Source: Chromatiaceae bacterium
GTDB taxonomy: Bacteria; Pseudomonadota; Gammaproteobacteria; Chromatiales; Chromatiaceae
Reading direction: 5' to 3'
Assembly: GCA_003562815.1 (NCBI GenBank)
Contig: PWTO01000173.1
Span: 1-39,258 of the forward strand
Length of the DNA stretch: 39,258 bases
Of this stretch, positions 32,201 to 39,258 are shown one piece after another. The notes beneath the pieces were generated by a model. That model was given only the letters and a program-made list of their open reading frames with translations, did not search any database and was not told where the DNA came from. How positions within the stretch are numbered: the stretch's first letter is position 1; every line of letters starts with the position of its first letter. A program made the translations under genes and the position numbers.

Positions 32201-32848
32201 ATGAAACGTCTCATTCTCTCGGCCTCCGCGCTCACCCTCGTCCTGTCATCCATGACCGCCGCAGCCTGGTGGGCCAATCCCTTCCACGGCCCCTACTCTG
32301 GTCCTTATGGCCCTCACGACTACGGCGCGCCCTATGCTTACGCCCCGCCGCCGTCCCCCCAGCAGCTCCACGCGGTGGCCGAGCGCCAGCGCGAAGCCGC
32401 CATCGAGATGATGGAGGCCCGACGCCAGGCGATGGAGAGCGAGCGCGGCGAGGGCGCCCTGCCGATGCCAGAGAGGCCCGAGTTCCCGGACATGCCGGCA
32501 ATGCCGACGTTCCCCGAGATTCCAAACTATGGTGCGCGGCCAGCGATGCCTGAGTTCACGCTGGATTCGGACCAACATCAGGCCGAAATCGACGCCTACC
32601 ACGCCGCGCTCAAGCAGCATGCGGCCGAGCGCCGTGCCGCGATGCAGGCCCTGAGCGAACAACGCCGCGCCGTCGCCGAGCAGCGTCGGCAAGAGTGGCT
32701 GTGCAGCCGTCAGGCGATGCGGCCCCTGCCTCAGGCTGCTCTGGCGCGAGGATGCGCGCCGGCTGGCAACAAGACCGAGACTGACGGCAACGCCGAGTCC
32801 AGCGATCAGACCGCCGACTCGGCACCAGCCACCAACCAGGCGAGCTGA
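32201..32848 (+). CDS. Secreted W/G/P/Y-rich protein, possible sulfur-globule protein (SgpD-like)
   Basis: A 215-residue exported protein. The signal peptide is about 22 residues (ending TAAA). The first 35 mature residues are rich in Trp, Gly, Pro and Tyr (AWWANPFHGPYSGPYG, then YGAPYAYAPP). Next come a proline/methionine-rich part (repeated MPxFP) and an Ala/Arg/Glu/Gln coiled coil. This layout resembles sulfur-globule envelope proteins of purple sulfur bacteria, in particular the coiled-coil SgpD of Allochromatium as I remember it. Such a protein would coat periplasmic sulfur globules. AAGG lies 8 bases before the ATG. A perfect palindrome lies upstream and a strong terminator follows. Confidence 0.55.
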   Translation: MKRLILSASALTLVLSSMTAAAWWANPFHGPYSGPYGPHDYGAPYAYAPPPSPQQLHAVAERQREAAIEMMEARRQAMESERGEGALPMPERPEFPDMPAMPTFPEIPNYGARPAMPEFTLDSDQHQAEIDAYHAALKQHAAERRAAMQALSEQRRAVAEQRRQEWLCSRQAMRPLPQAALARGCAPAGNKTETDGNAESSDQTADSAPATNQAS

Positions 32849-32913
32849 CCAGGCCCTGCCCTGGGTCGGCCCGCCTCGCTCGGCACCGCTGAGCGCCGCC
32901 CCTCATCGATCGC

Positions 32914-32940
32914 AAGCCCCCGTTCGTCGGGGGCTTTGTG
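32914..32940 (+). terminator. Rho-independent terminator after the secreted protein gene
   Basis: Nine-base-pair stem AAGCCCCCG/CGGGGGCTT with loop TTCGT (32914-32936), followed by TGTGT. The sequence is compact and GC-rich with a short T-rich tail. It lies about 66 bases after the stop. Confidence 0.75.
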
Positions 32941-32962
32941 TGTGAAACCCAATAATCAGTAT

Positions 32963-32991
32963 TTGCCAATTCACTACAGCTCCGGTACTTT
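32963..32991 (+). promoter_or_regulatory. Candidate sigma-70 promoter for the pyruvate dehydrogenase genes
   Basis: TTGCCA (32963-32968) and TACTTT (32986-32991) with a 17-base spacer, between the terminator and the aceE start. The expected start of transcription is about 50 bases before the aceE ATG. Confidence 0.45.
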
Positions 32992-33046
32992 TGACGGCTT
33001 TCGTCTGCTCCGCTGCATCGAAAGCGCCCTCGCCCTAGGAAACGCC

Positions 33047-35734
<2,688 letters not shown>

Positions 35735-36712
35735 ATGAGCAGTCAAGCACACAGACGCGTCGCTTCGCGCCAGCCCAAGGATTACGCACTGGTCTTGCTC
35801 AAGGGGCTAGCGATGGGGGCGGCGGATGTGGTTCCCGGCATTTCCGGAGGCACGATCGCGTTCATTACCGGTATTTACGAAGAATTGCTCGATAGCCTGA
35901 AGGCGATCAATCCGACCTCGGGGCGACAACTCTTTAGCCAAGGCCCGGTTGTTTTTTGGCGCGCAATCAATGGAAATTTTTTGCTTTCCTTGCTCCTCGG
36001 TATTGGCATCAGCATTTTTTCGCTCGCGCGATTGCTGACATTTTTACTTGAGCATCATGCGGTATTGCTTTGGGCGTTTTTCTTCGGGCTTATTTTGGCT
36101 TCGGCGATCTATGTTGCGCGGCGCATTTCGTGCTGGAGCATCGCCAACGCGGCGATTGGCATAGCCGGCGCCCTGTTCGCGTTCTGGATCACGCTTGTCA
36201 CCCCGGCTGAAATGACACATGCGCTTTGGTTTGTCTTTCTTTCTGGTGCCATTGCGATTTGTGCAATGATTTTACCGGGTCTCTCGGGCAGCTTTATTTT
36301 GCTACTGCTGGGCCAGTACAGCTTTATACTGGGTGCGATCGGCGATTTGAATGTTGTGATTATCATGGTGTTTGGCGCCGGTGCAGTGATTGGGCTGCTC
36401 GCGTTTTCTCACCTGCTCTCATGGCTTCTTAACCGATTCCGCGATTTGACCATCGCGCTACTGACCGGGTTTATGATCGGCGCGCTCAATAAAGTGTGGC
36501 CTTGGAAAGAGGTCATCGATACCTATATCGACCGCCATGACGACGTCAAACGGCTGGTTGAAGCGAATGTACTACCAGGGCAATTTACTGGCGATCCGCA
36601 GTTACTCTGGGCGATGCTGTTAGCGAGTCTCGGTTTTACACTGATTTTCGCGTTCGAAGGTATTTCAACATGGCGTAAGCGCAAAAAAGGCGCGCTCGCT
36701 TCTCCCATTTAA
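35735..36712 (+). CDS. DUF368-family undecaprenyl-phosphate transporter (PopT-like)
   Basis: A 325-residue protein with about eight or nine transmembrane segments. The family motif 'KGLAMGAADVVPGISGGTIAFITGIYEELLDSL' is at residues 24-56, and the second half repeats it as 'GAIAICAMILPGLSGSFILLLLGQY'. The matching inverted-repeat PG-SG elements are typical of DUF368. DUF368 (PopT) recycles the C55 lipid carrier across the membrane. The ATG directly follows the aceE stop, placing it between aceE and aceF, an unusual location. The gene is visibly more AT-rich than its neighbours from about 35930 to 36720, which suggests a different origin. Confidence 0.88.
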   Translation: MSSQAHRRVASRQPKDYALVLLKGLAMGAADVVPGISGGTIAFITGIYEELLDSLKAINPTSGRQLFSQGPVVFWRAINGNFLLSLLLGIGISIFSLARLLTFLLEHHAVLLWAFFFGLILASAIYVARRISCWSIANAAIGIAGALFAFWITLVTPAEMTHALWFVFLSGAIAICAMILPGLSGSFILLLLGQYSFILGAIGDLNVVIIMVFGAGAVIGLLAFSHLLSWLLNRFRDLTIALLTGFMIGALNKVWPWKEVIDTYIDRHDDVKRLVEANVLPGQFTGDPQLLWAMLLASLGFTLIFAFEGISTWRKRKKGALASPI

Positions 36713-36798
36713 GGGATGAACGCCGACTGCATAGTATGCGCAGGCGCATACCCGATGACCGTCATTCACCGCATCATTACTTAGGAGCAGACAACGGC

Positions 36799-38532
36799 GT
36801 GGCAACGATAGAAGATGTTCTGCTTCCCGACATCGGCGATTTCACCGATGTCGAGATTATCGAGATCCTCGTCGCTCCCGGCGATCGCATCGAGCCGGAA
36901 CAGTCGCTGCTGACGCTAGAGAGCGACAAGGCGACCATGGAGATCCCCTCACCGCTGGGTGGCCAGGTCACCGAGATCAACGTCAAGGTGGGCGAGCGGG
37001 TTGGGCTCGGGCATCTGCTGCTGCGGGTGGATACCGATGCTGCCGAAAGTGGAAAGCCTTCGGTGAGTGACAGCGCATCGTCGAGCACCTCTGAAGCAGC
37101 CGAGTCTTCCGCAGCCGGCTCTGGCAATGGCGCCGTTGCTGCAACCCCAGCATCCGGCGCGCCGGACCGAACAGGCTCAACCGGGCATACCGGGGCAGCA
37201 CCAGCCGCTGACACGCCCGCGAGTGCAGCGGAACAGATTGAGGTGCCAATGCCGGACATCGGCGATTTCGCCGACATCCCGGTGGTCGAGGTGCTGGTCA
37301 GTGTCGGCGACCAGATCGAGGTCGATCAATCCATCGTCACGCTCGAAAGCGAGAAGGCGACCATGGAGATCCCCTCGCCGGCCGCCGGGACCGTCGAAGC
37401 GGTCCATGTCCAGGCGGGCGATAAGGTCAATCAGGGGGATCGGCTGCTGACGCTCATGTCCGATGCGGCTCAGGCCAGCACTCGGACCCGCACCACCGAG
37501 CCCGAGCGCCCCCAGGACACCGCTGCAACGACACCGGAAAGCCGCGCGCCCGGCGAAGCCGAGCGCCGCAAGGCCCCGGTGCTGCCCCGACCTGCGGACA
37601 TGCAGGCCATCGCCAGCGGCCGCACGGCGCATGCGAGCCCGGCCGTGCGACGCTTCGCGCGTGAACTCGGCGTCGATCTCGCCCAGGTCAAGGGCAGCGG
37701 CCGCAAGGAGCGCATCCTCAAGGACGATGTGCAGGGCTACGTCAAGAAGACCCTCTCCGCTGGTGGCCCTCCGGCTGCGGCCGGCGGCATGCCGTTCCAG
37801 CTCCCGACCGCGCCCGAGATCGATTTCAGCAAGTTCGGCGAGACCGAGACGCAGCCGCTCGCGCGCATCAAAAAGCTCAGCGGCACCCATCTGCACCGCG
37901 CCTGGCTGTCGGTGCCGCATGTCACCCAGTTCGACGAGGCCGACATCACCGAACTCGAAGCCTTCCGCAAGGGCCAGAAACAGGCCGCCGAGCAGGCCGG
38001 CGTCAAGCTCACCTTCATGCCCTTCCTGATGAAGGCCGTCGCCGGTGCGCTGGCGCAGATGCCAACCCTCAAGGCCTCGCTCTCGCCCGATGGCGACAAC
38101 CTGATCCTCAAGTACTACACCCACATCGGCGTCGCCGTCGATACACCGAATGGGCTGGTGGTACCCGTCATCCGCGATGTCGACAAGAAGGGCCTATTCG
38201 AGATCGCCGGCGAGCTGATGGCGCTCAGCGCTAAAGCGCGCGAGGGCAAGCTGCTGCCGGGCGACATGCAAGGCGGCGTGTTCAGCATCTCCAGCCTCGG
38301 CGGCATTGGCGGCACCGCCTTCACGCCGATCGTCAACGCCCCCGAGGTCGCCATCCTCGGTGTCTCGCGCACCGAGACCAAGCCGGTCTGGAATGGCGAG
38401 CGCTTCGAGCCGCGGCTGATGCTGCCGCTGTCGCTGTCCTACGATCATCGCGTGGTCGATGGCGCCGAGGGCGTGCGTTTCACGACCTTGCTCGCCAGCC
38501 TACTTGCAGATATCCGCCGGCTGCTGTTGTAA
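36799..38532 (+). CDS. aceF: Dihydrolipoyl acetyltransferase (PDH E2)
   Basis: A 577-residue protein with two lipoyl domains: lipoyl-Lys44 in ESDKATMEIPSP and the second in ESEKATMEIPSP near residue 187. Ala/Pro/Ser-rich linkers separate the domains. The peripheral subunit-binding domain includes SPAVRRFARELGVDL near residue 280. The C-terminal catalytic domain has the HxxxDG motif (YDHRVVDGAEG). The start is GTG 36799 with AGGAG 11 bases upstream. ATG 36736 would add an unrelated basic stretch. It is the E2 core of the pyruvate dehydrogenase complex. E3 (lpd) is not in the window. Confidence 0.93.
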   Translation: MATIEDVLLPDIGDFTDVEIIEILVAPGDRIEPEQSLLTLESDKATMEIPSPLGGQVTEINVKVGERVGLGHLLLRVDTDAAESGKPSVSDSASSSTSEAAESSAAGSGNGAVAATPASGAPDRTGSTGHTGAAPAADTPASAAEQIEVPMPDIGDFADIPVVEVLVSVGDQIEVDQSIVTLESEKATMEIPSPAAGTVEAVHVQAGDKVNQGDRLLTLMSDAAQASTRTRTTEPERPQDTAATTPESRAPGEAERRKAPVLPRPADMQAIASGRTAHASPAVRRFARELGVDLAQVKGSGRKERILKDDVQGYVKKTLSAGGPPAAAGGMPFQLPTAPEIDFSKFGETETQPLARIKKLSGTHLHRAWLSVPHVTQFDEADITELEAFRKGQKQAAEQAGVKLTFMPFLMKAVAGALAQMPTLKASLSPDGDNLILKYYTHIGVAVDTPNGLVVPVIRDVDKKGLFEIAGELMALSAKAREGKLLPGDMQGGVFSISSLGGIGGTAFTPIVNAPEVAILGVSRTETKPVWNGERFEPRLMLPLSLSYDHRVVDGAEGVRFTTLLASLLADIRRLLL

Positions 38533-38592
38533 AGTGCCCAATTCGACGTGGGCCAGGCGAGGCCTCTGTCAGTTGCTCAAACCGGTGAACTC

Positions 38593-38802
38593 ATGATCAG
38601 TACCATTGAAGCCGTGATCGACGAAAACGGCGCTATCGAACTTGCCGAGCCAATCAAGCTCAACGGTAAGCATCGGGCGCTGGTCACGATCCTCGATGAA
38701 CCCCCATCCGAACGCGATGAAACCCTCTGGCTATCAGAAGAAGCACTTCGACGAGATTGGCTGAGTCCCGAAGAAGACGAAGCCTGGGCGCATCTGAAGT
38801 GA
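38593..38802 (+). CDS. Antitoxin of a MazF/PemK-type toxin-antitoxin pair
   Basis: A 69-residue protein from ATG 38593. An N-terminal beta-rich part (ISTIEAVIDENGAIELAEPIKLNGKHRALVTIL) is followed by an acidic helical tail (LSEEALRRDWLSPEEDEAWAHL). This layout, with a small DNA-binding or beta domain and a toxin-wrapping acidic tail, is typical of type II antitoxins. Its TGA overlaps the GTG of the toxin gene (GTGA), so the two are translationally coupled. I cannot name the family with certainty. Confidence 0.7.
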   Translation: MISTIEAVIDENGAIELAEPIKLNGKHRALVTILDEPPSERDETLWLSEEALRRDWLSPEEDEAWAHLK

Positions 38803-39110
38803 TCGACTACCGACCGGGTACTGTCGTACTCGTCCGCTTTCCATTTTCCGACCTATCTAGCACGAAGCGGCGCCCTGCGGTTGTTGTTGCTGATGCCGGC
38901 CGAGGCGATTGGATTTGCGCTCAAATTACTAGCAACCCGTATGCTGATCCAAATGCCGTCGAATTGAACGATAAACACTTCCGAACCGGCTCGCTCCAAC
39001 GAGTCAGTTATGTGCGGCCAGCAAAGCTGTTTACTGCTTATCATCACATCTTCGAACGTATTTTGGCCGAACTGGGTCAACTACCCCGGCCTAAAGGCCG
39101 GAGCTTGTGA
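38799..39110 (+). CDS. MazF/PemK-type mRNA endonuclease toxin, C-terminus altered
   Basis: A 103-residue protein from GTG 38799. Signature segments: PGTVVLVRFPFSDLSSTKRRPAVVV (beta1-beta2 loop with the catalytic Arg region), ICAQITSN and 'SYVRPAKLFTAYHHIFERILAELGQL'. Family members usually continue for about 20 residues after the 'LGxL' segment. Here the frame runs into PRPKGRSL and stops at 39108-39110, inside the hairpin-rich end of a mobile element. The natural C-terminus appears to have been replaced. Confidence 0.75.
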   Translation: MIDYRPGTVVLVRFPFSDLSSTKRRPAVVVADAGRGDWICAQITSNPYADPNAVELNDKHFRTGSLQRVSYVRPAKLFTAYHHIFERILAELGQLPRPKGRSL

Positions 39111-39210
39111 AAGCAAGCTCGGTTGACCAGGGCAAGCGGTGAAAACCCGCTCCGTGCATCACAGGTCGTTAAGACCCACTCCGGGATGCTTCCTCAGTCC
39201 CGGACCCTGG
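39075..39210 (+). ncRNA. Omega-RNA-like structure upstream of iscB
   Basis: A dense, nested set of inverted repeats with no coding potential beyond the toxin tail: GGTCAAC (39075-39081)/GTTGACC (39122-39128) enclosing CCGGCC/GGCCGG (loop TAAA, 39086-39101) and AGCTTG/CAAGCT (39102-39119); then CCAGGG (39127-39132)/CCCTGG (39205-39210) enclosing AGCGG/CCGCT, GGTC/GACC and CCGGGA/TCCCGG. IscB is known to have its guide-scaffold RNA directly upstream of the gene, and the segment around 39181-39210 resembles the 'GGGA...CAGTCCCGGA' part of known IscB RNAs. The call is inference from structure and position. Confidence 0.55.
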
Positions 39211-39258
39211 AAGATCAGGATCATGCGGGCGAAAGGTAAAACGCCGAAGGTTTTGATC
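39082..39258 (+). mobile_element. Left end of an IS200/IS605-like (IscB) element, partial
   Basis: A subterminal perfect hairpin CCGGCC-TAAA-GGCCGG follows CTACC at 39081. This is the usual kind of palindrome at the end of IS200/IS605-type elements. The toxin's conserved sequence ends just before it, so the element boundary is near 39075-39085. It contains the omega-RNA-like region and the start of a reading frame. The right end is outside the window. Confidence 0.5.
39223..39258 (+). CDS. Probable IscB N-terminus (partial)
   Basis: ATG 39223, with AGGA just upstream, opens a frame of 12 codons that runs to the edge: MRAKGKTPKVLI. IscB proteins start with a short basic stretch followed by a V-L-D/I strand of the RRXRR region, so the fragment is compatible. 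It lies directly after the omega-RNA-like region. Twelve residues do not prove the family. Confidence 0.4.
   Translation, partial: MRAKGKTPKVLI

Overview
The window is high-GC gammaproteobacterial DNA that looks like a sulfur-oxidising member of the Chromatiales (purple sulfur bacteria and relatives). The evidence is the SulP transporter, the NifJ-type pyruvate oxidoreductase, the PhaB reductase, a complete cyd operon next to a RuBisCO-like protein, and a secreted W/G/P/Y-rich protein that resembles a sulfur-globule protein. No photosynthesis gene is present, so phototrophy is inference.

Layout. 1-320: the 3' end of a probable type II restriction-modification gene and a possible DUF29 remnant. 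320-4855 (minus strand): a three-BON-domain exported protein, a DUF4168 exported protein with a good terminator, and a sigma-54 activator/histidine kinase pair. 5000-8818: a SulP transporter with an unusual central insertion, two small genes and rimI on the minus strand. 9189-13882: nifJ, with a hairpin-rich leader, then a DHOD-like flavoprotein. 13975-19177: a membrane protein, phaB, proS, fabA, a YceH-family gene and a VanZ-like gene. 19174-23611 (minus strand): ureC-ureB-ureA behind an ABC-F gene. 23785-31953: an FNR-type regulator, then a tight run of a small conserved protein, cydA, cydB, cydX, an SDR, two transketolase halves and a RuBisCO-like protein. 32201-32848: the sulfur-globule-like protein. 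33047-38532: the pyruvate dehydrogenase genes aceE and aceF with a DUF368/PopT gene between them. 38593-39258: a toxin-antitoxin pair whose toxin runs into the left end of an IscB-type element.

Main points of interest. (1) The urease alpha subunit is an intact ORF but has lost three metal ligands (positions 246, 272 and the Asp360 equivalent) and the whole catalytic flap, and no accessory genes are visible; it cannot be an ordinary nickel urease. (2) The cytochrome bd operon runs without a visible break into an SDR that lacks the Tyr and Lys of YxxxK, a split transketolase and a RuBisCO-like protein. This looks like an undescribed redox-linked carbon module. (3) aceE carries an in-frame TAG where the family has TGG. 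(4) The right edge shows an omega-RNA-like structure directly upstream of what looks like an iscB start, inserted into a MazF/PemK-type toxin gene.

Three enzyme homologues in 13 kb (UreC, SDR, RuBisCO-like protein) keep their fold but lack canonical catalytic residues. All calls come from reading the sequence; no database search was run.
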